Below, piece after piece: positions 11,965 to 24,050 of a stretch of DNA of 64,000 bases; within the stretch, counting starts at the first letter, position 1; each line of letters opens with the position of its first letter. A program made the position numbers and the translations under genes. This DNA is from Smallanthus sonchifolius (taxonomy: Eukaryota > Streptophyta > Magnoliopsida > Asterales > Asteraceae): assembly GCA_023525975.1 (NCBI GenBank), contig JAKNSE010000037.1:7918501-7982500 (forward strand), written 5' to 3'. The notes beneath the pieces are model-generated. The model was given only the letters and a program-made list of their open reading frames with translations, did no database searches and was not told the DNA's origin.

Positions 11965-12930
11965 GTGGTGCCGTACACACTTTTGCGCAAGCTTAGGCGG
12001 CACGAGGAGGAACCGCATCTCATGGTTTGCTATGACACTTTAGACGCCGTGAAACAGCGAACACGCTTTAACAACATAGTCACTCCTCCATGGCGCTGTG
12101 TGTTCGAAAATGATCAAGAATCAATTTACGAATATACTTTGGAATTCATGTCATCATTCAATTTTCGAACATCAAACCTGGACTTTGGTATGAGGATGTC
12201 CTGACATTCCGTATCAGAGGCACATGGCACAACACCTCGATTGCTTTGTTCGGAGTTGCACTCGAAATTTATACTGAGGAAGAATGCCATGAAGAAGATT
12301 TTTTTTGCATCCACTCACATTTTCCCTGATTAGGAAGATAGAAACAACCCCGATTGGGGGCATGTTAGAACAATATTCTAGAATGAAGTAAGCACCGGAG
12401 GGTACAATGCTGGCCGAACAAAGAGCAGCCAACTGAAAGACACTCGGTGACACAACGTGGCCAAAGTGGCAGAGTAGTCAACCTCAGGGATCTTTGGATA
12501 TTATATTTTTAGTCAAGCAGCAGCCATGCAACATCTCACACCTTTTCTGTCATCTCTTTGCCTCGAATGCAACCGCTAGGGAAAGCACACCATTATTTGG
12601 AAGGAGTTGGATAGCAAAACTCTATAAGTACCACCAAGAGCCTATGCGTGGAACTTTCGGGCCACCTCCCGGTTTGTTAGATTTGAGTATCTGTGCCAAC
12701 ATGGGAATGGTCACCCACCTATCCGATGGCCAACCACGGTTTTAAGATTTAAAAGGACAAGTTTGGGATCCCGAAGACCCGGAGCATGTCATCATGGAGT
12801 TAGATATTCAAAATTCACCACAGAGGCAACACAGTTCGCGCTTCGAAGCAGGAACCTCTTCATCTCAGTAGGCTGGATTCCCATCTATGATGGATCTCTA
12901 TGAATCCATCCAGACTGTTAGCACATATGC
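11965..12930 (+). pseudogene. ATHILA ORF-1-like protein fragment (broken)
   Basis: In 11965-12330, spread over two frames, the segments CVFENDQESIYEYTLEFMSS and LFGVALEIYTEEECHEED match the conserved region of the ATHILA ORF-1 / plant retrotransposon ORF proteins found 3' of pol in Athila elements. A frameshift lies near 12200. Later parts (to about 12930) are recognisable only as a decayed continuation with several stops. Function of the family is unknown; it occupies the position of an envelope in retroviruses but has no visible signal peptide or membrane span here. Confidence 0.5.
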
Positions 12931-13021
12931 ACGCCGCTCTTTTGAGATTTGTGAATCGAATTCTGGGCGCATCACTAATCTGTACGATAGGGTTGATCTA
13001 ATCGTGGAGGACGTTGCCTAC

Positions 13022-14827
13022 ATGTGGCAGTGAATGAATAGGAATTGGGGAGAAGAGAACCTCGATTAGGTCGAGGTGATGGGTGGAAATCCCATCATTG
13101 CATCATTTTTAACACAAAAGAAGCTGTGTTATTCGGATTTATATCTTTTGATTATTTTGTTTGTATTAAAGACTATCAGGCACTGGCTGATCTGTGCCCC
13201 TTTTTAAACTATTTATTTATATTTGGAGTTTCTAAGTAATTTGTGTACTAATAAATTTGTATAACCACATTTGATTCATGCTTTTCAGGACATTGTGAGT
13301 ACCAATTGCAAGCTTCAAAGGCACTATCTTTCAGGGGAGTTCTTCTTAACCCTTACCTATCATATCTCTTTTTTACACTTCGTTTAAATCATGTACATTG
13401 AGGACAATGTAAGATTCAAGTGGGGGGGGGGGGGTTTACACCATTTTTAGCACTTGAACTTTGGCTATAAAAAGTTAAAAAAAAACTCCAACATTTTCGT
13501 GGCACAAAAATTACTTCAACAATTTTGAAAAACTGAAAGAAGGAAGGGTATATTTATTAACACAAGTTAAGCAAACCAACTAGTAAAGTGACATAAACAA
13601 TTCCCGAGCATGGCAAGTTACATATAAATAATAAACATGCATGAATTTTACACTTTTTACCCATTCAATCCGTTTTCGTGAGCATAACTTGAGCCTTCAC
13701 AAATTTCGTAGCATTCATGTTTATATGTTCACCGGATCATTAAGGGTATCACGTGTTTTGTGCGAAGTTAGAATTGGTTTTGGGTATACAAGACGAAACC
13801 ACCATTGGAGATTTTTGCATGAAAATAATTTAGGCAACTAGGATACCCGCCTTACCAAACCATCAACCTTCACCAAGGATTTAAAAAAATGCATCCGTTT
13901 GATCTCAACCTTGTTTCATGTCTTTATTTCACAAAACCGGAATTACCCCCGGAAACTAGAGAACACTTTTTTGTTCTAATGTTTGAAGCAAGAAAAGGTT
14001 GGAGAAAAATGAAACAAAATCCACCATTTTGTGAACATCAAAAAGCGCCAAGAAAAAAACGGCGAAAAGATATGAAAGATATTAAAAGTGTGGAAATTGG
14101 TCTCATGAGGGAAAATGTAGTAAAAACCAAACAAACTCTCAATTTGAAGATATAGAGTTGATCAAGTTGGGTGCTATTAGGCTCAAAGCCGAGGGAACCC
14201 TTAGGAAGGATAGCTATGTATATCTCAAGGTCAAAGAGGAAGTTAGGTTTCTAAAGATGAGATTTGGTCTTGACAATCTGACCATAAACGAGTCCTCGAG
14301 TTAGTATTGCCCCTATTAACCCGAGTATTGTAGAGGGATTTCTTTTAGTTTCTACCTTAGTTCATTTTTAATCAAATAAACCAAAACAAGTCCCAAATTC
14401 CCTAGCCAACCCACAACCCATAAGTCCTTTTGATTCATGCAAGGTTTCTAATTAAATTGGTGAAGTTTTGATCCCATCACAAGCATATGACCTAACACAT
14501 CTCATGTTGATGATTGATTGTTCTAAAAACATACAACATTACACGTATGACCACAAATATTAACCGAGTATGTGAGAACATTGTGAGTAAGTGTTAAAGT
14601 TGTGCTTGTCTGTAACTTCATAAAACGAACCATTGTTTCTTGGGAATTACTTCATAAGATCACTTTTTCTTGTTTGGGACTCGTTTACTTGTGTTCCTTC
14701 TTAAAAGAAGGAAAACTCACTTCTTCACTTAAGGTTTGTTCAAAGTTTAATTTTTCTATTTGACCTAATGGAGAGAATTATTTCAAGAATTGCTTGAGGA
14801 CAAGCAAATCTCAAGTGTGGGGAGGTT
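13022..14827 (+). other. 3' non-coding region of element A with duplicated polypurine tract
   Basis: A run of 13 G (13422-13434) follows the text ACATTGAGGACAATGTAAG; a similar block, TTGAGGACAAGCAAATCTCAAGTGTGGGGAGG, precedes the 3' LTR at about 14794-14825 and is the likely plus-strand primer. Athila/Tat 3' regions often have such a doubled tract. Open stretches at 13889-14155 and 13641-13841 lack any recognisable similarity and look fortuitous. Confidence 0.6.
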
Positions 14828-16461
14828 TGATGTGCTCTAAATTATACATATATATCACATCATTTACATCCCATTTATTGGCAATTTCTTTGTACATTGA
14901 GTTAATTTGTCACTCATTTAGCTTCTATTAAAGTTTTAGGAAAAACCAAGCTCAAAAAGAATAAACAACCAAAAAGACGGCAAAAATGCAAGAAATTAGC
15001 CAAGTCATTAGCTGAAGCACGGCCCGTGCCCCACCATGCACGCCCTCGTGCCCTCACCCAACAGAAAAAGACAAAATTTCTATCCAAGCACGGGCCGTGC
15101 CTCACTAGGCACGCCCCCGTGGTCAACTTTAAGCCGTACCAGAGTACTGTTGTTGCCCAGTCAGACGAAGCACGGGGCGTGCCTTGACAGAAACAAAAGC
15201 GGTTCACTAGGTGTCTCAGCACAGGGTCATGCCTCACTAGGCACGGGCCGTATCCCACTTCCCTAACAGTATAAATAGAGGCCTTTGCTTCATTTGTTGG
15301 AGTTGGCTTTTGGGGGAGAAAAACCACTAACACCACATTTGAAAAGTAAGTTGTAGAGACCATTTGAAGGCCAAAGAAGACTCATTCTATGATCACAATC
15401 CCATTTGGAAGATATCACCTTCACCTATTAGAAGCATTGGTTACATCTTGAACTCACTATGACTTGCATGTATTTCAATTATGTTATGTTTGTGTGTAAG
15501 CTAATCATGAGCTAAACATCTTTTCAATCATCTTAGTTTGATGAAACTTAATTAATTACGTTAAAATCATGATTATGGCTAAAGTATTATGTTAATGTAA
15601 TGATGATTTTGTGTTAATCTCTTGGTGGATTTGCATGTCTAAATGTTTGTGGAACAACTTAAAGTTTATAAATGGGAAATCATATTATGTTGAAAAACTT
15701 ATGAGACTAACATTTATTTATAACCTTAACATCTTTTGTTAAAATGTTATAGCCAAGAATTAGGAATAATCTTTGAAACCTTAATTGTGAAAGAAACATG
15801 AAGATATGCAACTCTTGATCAAGATTTGGAAAAACAACGAGCAATGTTATGTTATTTCTTCAGCAAAAAGTTATACTAATCAAGAGTGTTGATGACTCAC
15901 GCTTAAAATTTATATAACTCTGTTTTAGAATTTCATAAGTCAAGAAGTTACACTCTTTTATCTAATTAAACTAATCTTAAGTGGATGACATGTAATTTAC
16001 TAATCGAATTCCTTCTTAATGATTAGGGAATTATAATCTGTAATTGGATTTTAGTTCATCTGCTTCAAGGAACATTAACGTAATAGCAAGCTTTAGCCAT
16101 ATGAAAGAGATTGACATAATTAATGAGTGGATTCTAAACTAAGATAATTGACCCTTAAAAATCTTTATTTTCTCTCAGTTAAAATTTTCATAAAGTTCAA
16201 AAAGATAATTTTCATTTCAACAAGAAAACAACTCAATTAACAATCACCTTTACACTAGTTACTTAATCTAATTAAAAACTTGGGTTGAGACATTAAACTG
16301 TGTTCATGGATTGACATCCGGTTCTTATCAAAACTATATTACCACTCGATAGGTGCACTTGCATTTGTGTGTGTATTTTAGTCTAGGTGAAAACCATCTT
16401 TTAAAACCGATAATTGTGTGAAAATCCTTATCAAAAAAATATATATAGTTCACTTACATCA
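14828..16461 (+). repeat. 3' LTR of Athila-like element A
   Basis: 1634-bp partner of 3550-5166, starting TGATGTGCTC right after the purine tract and ending CTTACATCA. The palindrome array (15018-15262) and TATA (15270-15278) are kept, but one of the words present in the 5' LTR is lost, and an extra 40 bp near 15314-15355 is absent from the 5' copy. Confidence 0.92.
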
Positions 16462-16499
16462 TTCACCTTCATACATCTAGCAAAGGAAGTCAGGGTAGA

Positions 16500-17777
16500 T
16501 GTAACACCTGCCTCAAAAATATCTAAGATTTGACAAAAAGGTAAACCCTAGGAACCATAAGTGTAAATACACCAAAGTCTTGGGTTGGAATAAAAGAAAT
16601 TAAGTTGATACAGGACCGAAATTTATTACCATATCGGTCCAAAATAAAACTAAGCTGTGATATCGGATCGAATATGAAGTTAGTCTAATAGCGGACCGAC
16701 ATCTATATTCATATCGGTCCGAAGAGAATTAAGGTTAGATAGCGGACCGATTTCCATTCTCATATCGGTCCGTAATAAGTTACTAAGTCGGTTATCGGAC
16801 CGATATCGATCCATAGCGGTCCGACAACCTCCTCTCAGCTGCAAAATGTGGTGTTGACACATGTCCACTGATCAGCACTACTGATGGGACATGGGTCTAG
16901 ATATCGGACCGACATGGTCCACATATCGGTCGGATATGCCGCCAAATATGTTCGGTCCAATCATATGTGGACATCTAGGGCTAACATGGGCTAAGTCGGA
17001 TGTCGAACCGACATCTCCAGCCATAACAGTCCGACATGGACCCGAATGGCAGCCTATAAATAGCGGATCGACTTCAGCCGATTTTCCTCATCCCAAACAC
17101 GTTTCCAACTTCTGAATCTCGTTCTAGGTGATCCCTATCCCACTCTCGACGATCCCGGTCCAACTCCCGCTCGTTGTAGTGCTCGATTTAAGAATGAACA
17201 CTCGTAGAAAGGTCAGAACGCTAGAGAAATCAAGTTAAGAAGCTAGACACAAAACTTTTGACTCTAGAGGCTCATTCCCATAAAAAAGGTGAATACTTTA
17301 TCTCTTTTAAAACTGTGTCAAACCTTTTATCTGCAAAATTGGCCAAATAAATGTTAACGAAATAACGCTAAACGTTCTTCAACGAACCAAGCATTCAGGC
17401 CATAGGTATACGTAAAACTTGCAAGGGATACACGGGTTACGGGTGAAATTCCCGGATTGCTGTTGGTGCTTATCTTATAACAAATCCGGAGGCGTAGACC
17501 TATCCGTTGTTATAAGCTATGACGCCAATGTATACTGTGGTGCGATTAAACATGACGGGCCTGCTGAGTGTGTAGATTGAACATGAAGTTCTGATTATGG
17601 AATTAATACTTGTTTGTGCCAAATAATTTTAATGTCAAGATATTGTATTCACCAGCGTTCGCGCTGATGTTTTATTTTCAAAATGTTTTCGAGGTAATGA
17701 ATAAAACATGATGAGAAATGAGTATGGACAGACATAAGATCTTGTCTAGGAAATAAAAGGATGCAATGCACGTAGGT
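16500..17777 (+). repeat. 5' LTR of element B (3' part deleted)
   Basis: It matches 39301-40577 of the 3' LTR closely, then similarity stops at about 17777 after CACGTAGG. The last 351 bp of the LTR, the primer-binding site and the start of the body are missing, replaced by the remnant of element D. By eye about 6% divergence in the first 200 bp, much of it at CpG positions. Confidence 0.88.
16613..17063 (+). promoter_or_regulatory. TCGGWCCGA word array upstream of TATA in LTR of element B
   Basis: The 9-bp odd palindrome TCGGACCGA / TCGGTCCGA and close variants occur about a dozen times between 16613 and 17050. They are often paired head to head as CGGACCGACAT ... ATATCGGTCCG with about 10 bp between arms, so each pair can form a hairpin. 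The array stops just before TATAAATAG at 17055-17063. The 3' LTR repeats the layout (39415-39863, TATA at 39855). Regulatory role inferred. Confidence 0.75.
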
Positions 17778-17893
17778 TTTAGCGAATTAGATACTTGGAT
17801 GTAGTGTCTAAGCTTCAATCATTAAATGCTTTTAAGATAAGAAAACAAGGTGACCTTCTCACCGGTATTTAGTTATCTGACAAACGGCAGTGT

Positions 17894-18440
17894 TCTGTCT
17901 AAAGAAGCAATGACCAACTCGGAGGTGGTGTCAGGTACATTCAATATTAACTCTTTACTTGCACTAGTTCTTTTTTATTCGGGGGCTAGTCGTTCATTTG
18001 TGTCTTTGAAATTTGTTAAGCATTCTTCATTTCTAAGTAGCAAGTTAGATGAACCCTTAGAAATTAAAGCGACAAATGATAAGAGTTTCCTAGTGTTCGA
18101 TGTTTATAGGAATTGCAAGTTAAGGGCGGGGGTGAAACGTTCCTTATTAATTTAATTCCAATGTCCATGGGAGGCTTTGATGTAATAGTGGGTATGGATT
18201 GTTTATTAAGGAACAAAGCGAATATTCTATGTGGACCTAAGGTAGTACAACTCGATTCCCCATCGGGTGAGTCCATATACATTGAAGGTGAAAAGAAAGG
18301 TAATGTTAAGATTATGATTGTGAGATACGCTACCATCCGGGTAAAGCTAATGTGGTGGCAGATGCGCTTAGTCGAAAGACGAGACATACACCTATCAAGG
18401 TGAAGTCATTTAAAATGACAATTTCATCATCTCTTATTGA
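17894..18440 (+). pseudogene. Element D, first copy of a protease/RNase H fusion
   Basis: A gypsy protease domain runs from about 17910 (YSGASRSFVSLKF, where the catalytic Asp of DSGA is Tyr) to VGMDCLLRNKA near 18190. It is followed after GEKK by a sudden jump into the end of RNase H (YHPGKANVVADALSRK in another frame at about 18337-18380). All of RT is missing between. The same junction and the same D-to-Y change are present in the second copy. At about 18440 it joins directly to a gag segment. Confidence 0.7.
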
Positions 18441-20144
18441 TGAAATCTGGCTGGGGCCTTCTTTGATCGCGCCAAGTTCTGTCCGAACGTGCTGTCGACT
18501 TAGAAGGCGAAGATTGACATGTTCTATGCTATGTTGACGGTGGAGTTCAGAGATAGCATATCTCCATCCTCTTTCACCACACTTGTGGATTTGATAAATA
18601 GGTGTCGGGAAAGAGAGGTGGAGTTGAGGAGGCAGGAGGCTAGGGGAGAGAAGAGGAAAAGGGAGATTGTGGAGCAATTGTGAAGAAGATAAAGGGCGGG
18701 AGCCCTAGTAAGAAGCCATTTAGCAAGTTCTCACCCCATGGTTATAAAGTTTGTGGGAAAGAACATTTCAGGGAATGCAGGAAAGGGACTTTAAATTGTT
18801 ATAAATGTGGGAAGCCGGGGCATATGGCTAGTCAATGTACAAGCCAAATTCGGATATGCTATAACTGTTACAAGCTCGGGCACAATAGGGCGGATTGTCC
18901 CGATTTGAAGCAAGGTGGAAGTGAGAAGAAGGTAGATATACCAAGGCCAAAAGGTAGAGCCTACCACATCTCGGCTGAAGAAGCAAAGTCCAACTCGGAG
19001 GTGGTGCCAGGTACTTCAAGATTACCCGCACTAGTTCTTTTTTATTTGGGAGCTAGTCGTTCATTTGTGTCTTTGAAATTTGTTAAGCATTCTTCATTTC
19101 TAAGTAGCAAGTTAGATGAACCCTTAGAAATCAAAGCAGAAAATGATAAGAGTTTCCTAGTATTCGATGTTTATAGGAATTTGAAGTTAAGGGCGAGGGG
19201 TGAAACGTTTCTTATTGACTTAATTCCAATGTCCATGGGAGAATTTGATGTAATAGTGGGTATGGATTGGTTATCAAGGAACAAAGCAAATATTCTATGT
19301 GGACCTAAGGTAGTACAACTCGATTCCCCATTGGGTGAGTCCATATACATAGAAGGTGAAAAGAAATGTAAGGTTAAGATTATGAGTGTGAGATACTCCA
19401 CCATTCGGGTAAAGCTAATATGGTGGCGGATGCGCTCAGTCGAAAGACGAGCCATACACCTATCAAGGTGAAGTCATTTAAAATGACAATTTCATCATCT
19501 CTTATTAATAAAATCCGGGAGGCACAAGTGTTAGCACTTGGTGGTGATTTGAAGAAGGAAAGGATGGTTGCTTATGTTGACAAGCTTGGGGAAAATAGTT
19601 CGGGGTTAAAGACATGCTTTGATAGAATTTGGATTCCAAGGTTGTCAAGTGTGTTGGCAACTATTTTAGATGAGTCGCATAAATCCAAATATTGTATCCA
19701 TCCGGGAGCCACAAATATGTTTTATGACTTGAGGTGTCATTTTTGGTGGCCGGGTATGAGGCGTGATATAGTTAAGTATGTGGAGAGGTGCTCACATGCT
19801 TAAGGGTGAAGGAGGAGCATCGAAAGTCGTATGGAAAGCTTCAACCGCTTGAAATACCGCTTTGGAAATGGTAGAACATTACCATGGATTTGATCACTAA
19901 ACTACCAAAGACTCGAAAAGGTTATGATGCGATATGGGTAGTAGTGGATCGGTTGACAAAGAGTGCACATTTCCTTCTAATAAAGGAAACGTATTCTTCG
20001 GATAGGTTGGTGGATTTGTATGTGAAGGAAATAGTGTCACGTCATGGTGTACCGGTGTCGATTATATCGGACAGTGATACGAGATTTACTTCTCGTTTTT
20101 GGAAGAAATTCCATGAGGATATGCGGACTAGATTCAACCTTAGC
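18441..20144 (+). pseudogene. Element D gag C-terminus, protease, RNase H end and integrase N-half
   Basis: Gag C-terminal part at 18441-18675 (MFYAMLTVEFRDSI, then a Glu/Arg-rich helix). Two or three zinc knuckles follow at about 18760-18900 (CYKCGKPGHMASQC and CYNCYKLGHNRADC are canonical). Then a protease lacking its Asp (YLGASRSFV), the RNase H end, and integrase with SIHPG-like and FWWPGMRRDIVKYVERC zinc-finger motifs near 19690-19795. The core Asp motif (MDLITKLPKT, 19884) follows a stop at 19874. The domain is cut at 20144 by element C and continues at 31296. Confidence 0.75.
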
Positions 20145-22920
20145 TGTGACAATCCGGACTTTTCAGTTAGTTCCGTTAAGTTCCTGTTAAAACCTAACCC
20201 ATTTAACTCAATATTAAATCCAAAGGACCAATTCTGCCATTCCCTGATCTCAAACTTCGGGGACTGAGTTTGCCAAATCTCTAAATGTTATATGTTGACT
20301 TTCAAAGTCAAAATCAAGATCAATTAATCCCGTTGACTTTTTAAAGTCAAAATTGAATCCATTTTTGATCCAATTATCCCGTACCTTTTCTCAACTGTCC
20401 AAATTCGAAACCGAAATCCATTAACATGATAATGTCGACCATCATGGAGTCTTAATTACTATCATTACGCAAGAATTAAATCAATTAATGGCTAATCAAG
20501 TTATAACCGTCGAAGTCGTCGCCCTTTCTATCAAATCCGATGAAACCTTGTATTATTCTCACGAATTGAGAATACAAACACCTCTATCGCGTCTGTTAGA
20601 GCCTGTTGCAAGCATCAATTCGGCCGGAGAAGCAGTTAGGATCGCCGGAGACCAAACCCACATAAGTCGACAACTGTTTAATCGGGGGATCAATTCGAAC
20701 TCTATTCCGGTAATTATCTAAACCTTCACCTTCGTTTCTGTCTAATCATTGAAAGCCCTATCATTATCGGGGCTTACAACATCAATCCGATCGAAATCAA
20801 GAACCTAGGGTTCATATGAATGCTGTTTAATCGAATCCCATCAATCCGATAATGAAAACTGAAATTGATCATGTCCACAGACTCGCCTCGACGTCTAGAT
20901 CAAAAGCCCTATGTTATTTGGGGCTTACATGATCGAATTAATTATGATCGAGAATCTAGGGTTCATACGATTCGGGTTTAATCGAACCCTAACCTAAACA
21001 CAATCTTAATCTAATTAATTGGTATGGTTAGACTCGAAATTCCTTACCCTTTGAAAGCCCTATGAATCCAAACAATTTTATTATAAAAAATGATCGATTT
21101 GATTTCAAATTCAACCTAGGGTTTTTCGGTTTCTAAAACAGAAATTAAACGAGCCTAAACCTGATGATTTTAAAATTAAATCACACTACAGATTCGTCAT
21201 GATCTAATGATCAAAACCCCTTTGCTTTCTAGTTTGATCGAAGTCCAAATTGTGGGTTTTGGGACTGGTTTTCTATCGGTTCACGCTAAGGGGAAGGAAC
21301 CCACTGGGTTTGATTGATAAAACCAAACAAAACCTGATTTGTACGCGATACCCTAGCGGGCAAGACTGGTTAGGACAGTGTGCGTGTGTGGGAGAGACCC
21401 GGGTTCGAGACCGGGCTCCCACAATTCATTTTTGAGCCACTTTTTAGTATATTTAAATATTAAAAATCAAACTCCCTATTAATATAATATTGTATAAATG
21501 TGTTTTAGCACGGGAAACAACCCGTAGGCTCGGGTTTGAATTATTAAACCATTTTTATTATTATTTCCTACTCTTAAAAATAATGTATTTACACTATTTG
21601 CAAACCATAACTTTGTATAAAATATATGTTTATATTATTTTCAACCCATGACCCGTATTATTAAATAATATATATTTATATTATTTCGAATCGTTTTATA
21701 ACCTTGTGTAACGTTTGGGATTAAATAATAATATAATTGGTTATATTATTTATTCATGTTTATTACTTCAATAATAATAATGTATTTATTATTCTTATCT
21801 CAAATGAGTAGTTAGAATATCCTTCAAACCTAAAAATAATATATTATATTATTTTCTTATTTTTTTATGAATGACAAAACACTCGATTGTATTTATTATT
21901 ATTTTTGTCATTCGTCGCGTAACGTAATTATAATTTGATTATTTAAGGAATTCCTATCTCCGTGAACACGTTCATCCACTCTTGAATATTAGAGCGTTTC
22001 TTTAGGACGTTTCTCATTCCGTGTCGCTGTCACAATTCATATTATTATCCCTAATTTATGTGTTTATAATTTTAGGGCATTCGTAAGTCTTTTGAGACTT
22101 ACACTCGTGGTTCCAACTTATCTCTTGTGTGATACTATCTACAACGCAAAGCAAGTGAGTTTTCACGGCCCCTTTTTATTGTTTTAACTTGGGGGAGAAA
22201 ACATGATTAAACTATTTTGAGATTTTGTAATTCATATGTTATCAATGTTAAAGCTAAGCGTAACACGCTATCACAGAATGTCCTCACTTATATCGGACCG
22301 TTAATATGGATCTTAGCGAGGTAATGTTTAGTGGTACTACCGGGTTTGACAAATCCCACCCGCGTTACTCGCGCTAACTCGATTGGAGATCGAACGGGTG
22401 AAATGTTAGCCTACTCACATCGCCAGTGTTGATAGACCTGGCAGGAGGCAAATAAACAAACAGTCAGCTTCGGTTGTGAGCGCTTAAGTTAAACATGAAC
22501 ATAGGTTAGCTACATATAGATACATACTGGATGATCATAAATCTGGTAAACGCTTATTTATATATTGAAACCTGTGAACTCACCAACCTCGTGTTGACAT
22601 CTTTTCTTACATGTTTTCTCAGGTCGCTAAGATAAGGCATAGGTGCACGTTAGGACATGCATGGGATTCTTCTATTTTGATTGTTACTTTATAATAATTG
22701 TTTGGGCTATATTGGATTGTGTTGGTTTAGACATTTGGACTTTTGGGCGCGTGTGTTTTGCGCATTTGTTTTTCTTTACGCTTCCGCATTTGAACTCTGT
22801 TTATTATGATATTTTCACTTGAGTCCCATGTAGAGTCGTTCAATGTAACTAATGTCTGAGATCCTGGTTCGTCACTTCCCAAACGGTAAAACTCCGTTAG
22901 CTGAAATTGGGGGTGTGACA
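20145..22920 (+). repeat. 5' LTR of element C
   Basis: 2776 bp, TGTGACAATCC...GGGTGTGACA. About 290 bp of it (roughly 21370-21660) is absent from the 3' LTR, the break points sharing TTA. It contains two AGCCC...GGGCT inverted repeats (about 20752-20775 and 20902-20925), a very stable hairpin (21388-21422) and a short open frame 20488-20721 of unknown meaning. AT-rich repeats of TTATTATT type fill 21440-21900. Confidence 0.93.
21388..21422 (+). other. Strong tRNA-like hairpin in LTR of element C
   Basis: The arms GTGGGAG / CTCCCAC (7 bp) enclose CCCGG / CCGGG (5 bp) with a 3-nt bulge and the loop GTTCGAGA. The loop region reads like a Pol III B box (GGTTCGAGACC), and TGGTTAGGACA about 30 bp upstream (21368-21378) resembles an A box. 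A full cloverleaf cannot be drawn, so this is not called a tRNA gene. It lies wholly in the part missing from the 3' LTR. Confidence 0.6.
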
Positions 22921-22923
22921 GAT

Positions 22924-22936
22924 TGGTATCAGAGCC
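22924..22936 (+). other. Primer-binding site of element C (initiator tRNA-Met type)
   Basis: TGGTATCAGAGCC three bases after the 5' LTR is complementary to the 3' end of initiator tRNA-Met, the usual primer of chromoviruses and copia elements. Confidence 0.9.
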
Positions 22937-23041
22937 ATTGGTTATAGAGAACTAGGATTGCATACTAGACTATAACCTCACATATTAGTTACATGTCATA
23001 AATCTTGGATGTTTAGCACTTATATGTTATATTACAGGAAC

Positions 23042-23798
23042 ATGTCGTCAACTCCACCACCATCACCTAAGGCACCAGTACACGATGCACCTATCCTGCC
23101 ATCCCCGGATCCCAAAAGGCGTCGGACTAGTTCTAGTGATTATTCGGTTGATCAGGGTGAACCGAGTAGCGCGCAAGCAACGAATCCTGCTCGTAATTGG
23201 AATGCATACCCGCAAATGATCCAAAGGTGGATCGAGATGGGAAATGTTCCATCACCTTACTTTGGGTCTGCTTCCTCATCATCTACTTTACCTAGCTTGC
23301 CATGCACTATGGAACAAGCTTTTGCAGCCTTTGTATTTTACATGTCTAGGGAGTTGAGCATTATGAAAGATGCTACTGAGGAGATACCTGGCATTCTGCA
23401 GCGAGACAAATAGAGGAGAACAAGGTAGGAATTGAGCTGTTGATTGCTGAGTTAGTAGTGACGGATCAGGTCTGGATCGGGTGACACATTTGGAGACGAG
23501 GGTGGACACCTCGGATCAGGATGTAGAAGGGATTTTGGAGAGAGTGGCTAATCTGGAAGGCCAGCTGCAAGCAGCAAACCATGTTGTAGAGGGACTTCAA
23601 GAAAGAGTGACTCACCTAGAAGCCCAACTGCAAGCAGCCTTATTTCCGAAAGACATTCCACTTTCGGATGGCGAGGAAGAACCTTTCAAGGAGGATCCCT
23701 TCGAGGATGAACCCTTGGAGGAGGAGCCACCCGAGGAGGAACCGATGGAGATCGATGATGCTCAATCATACGTTTCTTCCGATGACAAGGATGTTTGA
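23042..23798 (+). pseudogene. Leader ORF of element C: Pro/Ser-rich, coiled coil, acidic tail (frameshifted)
   Basis: ATG 23042 opens a Pro/Ser-rich frame with a basic patch (PDPKRRRTSS) up to a stop at 23411. After frameshifts near 23405-23480 the protein continues at 23481-23798. There, two related heptad segments (EGILERVANLEGQLQAANH and EGLQERVTHLEAQLQAALF) form a likely coiled coil, followed by an acidic tail of repeated EEEP/EDEP units. It lies between the primer-binding site and gag, so it is an accessory ORF rather than gag. Element B has an ORF of similar position and helical C-terminus but no obvious sequence match. Function unknown. Confidence 0.55.
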
Positions 23799-24050
23799 TG
23801 ATCTTCCTATTCTATCTTTCTTTTTCATTCATGTTTTGCTTATGTTATTTCTCTTTCCAAACCTACATGGGTAAGGTTGTTCCCATTCAATAAAAGCATG
23901 AGAATTTTAATGTTTGAATTATTTATTTTGTAGCCTTACAATTTATTTAATTTCCAAAATATTAGATGTTGTATTTCCGTACTTGTACATGAATAATGTT
24001 TAATATGCGATATATTTCTCATTTTTTTGTGTTTATGAATGTGAAGAATC

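Larger units (their letters stand above)
3550..16461 (+). mobile_element. Athila-like Ty3/gypsy retrotransposon (element A), inserted in the Tat element
   Basis: It is bounded by two long LTRs (3550-5166 and 14828-16461) that begin TGATGT and end ACATCA. The flanking 5-mers GTCAC (3545-3549) and TTCAC (16462-16466) form a target duplication with one mismatch. Inside come a primer-binding site complementary to tRNA-Asp, gag, protease, RT, RNase H, integrase, an extra promoter-like block, a coiled-coil ORF, an ATHILA ORF-1-like fragment and a long 3' region with a purine tract before the 3' LTR. All coding parts are broken. By eye the LTRs differ at about 5-6% in the first 200 bp. Confidence 0.92.

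Noticed and set aside
13641..14155. Small genes in the 3' region of element A
   Set aside because: Frames of 66-88 codons, AT/Lys-rich, without motifs; position fits non-coding 3' region.
17778..17893. 5' LTR of element D
   Set aside because: No similarity to the 3' LTR at 32081-34097 could be seen; the stretch is left unassigned.
21361..21425. tRNA gene
   Set aside because: A/B-box-like words and a T-arm-like hairpin exist, but no cloverleaf with acceptor, D and anticodon arms can be formed.
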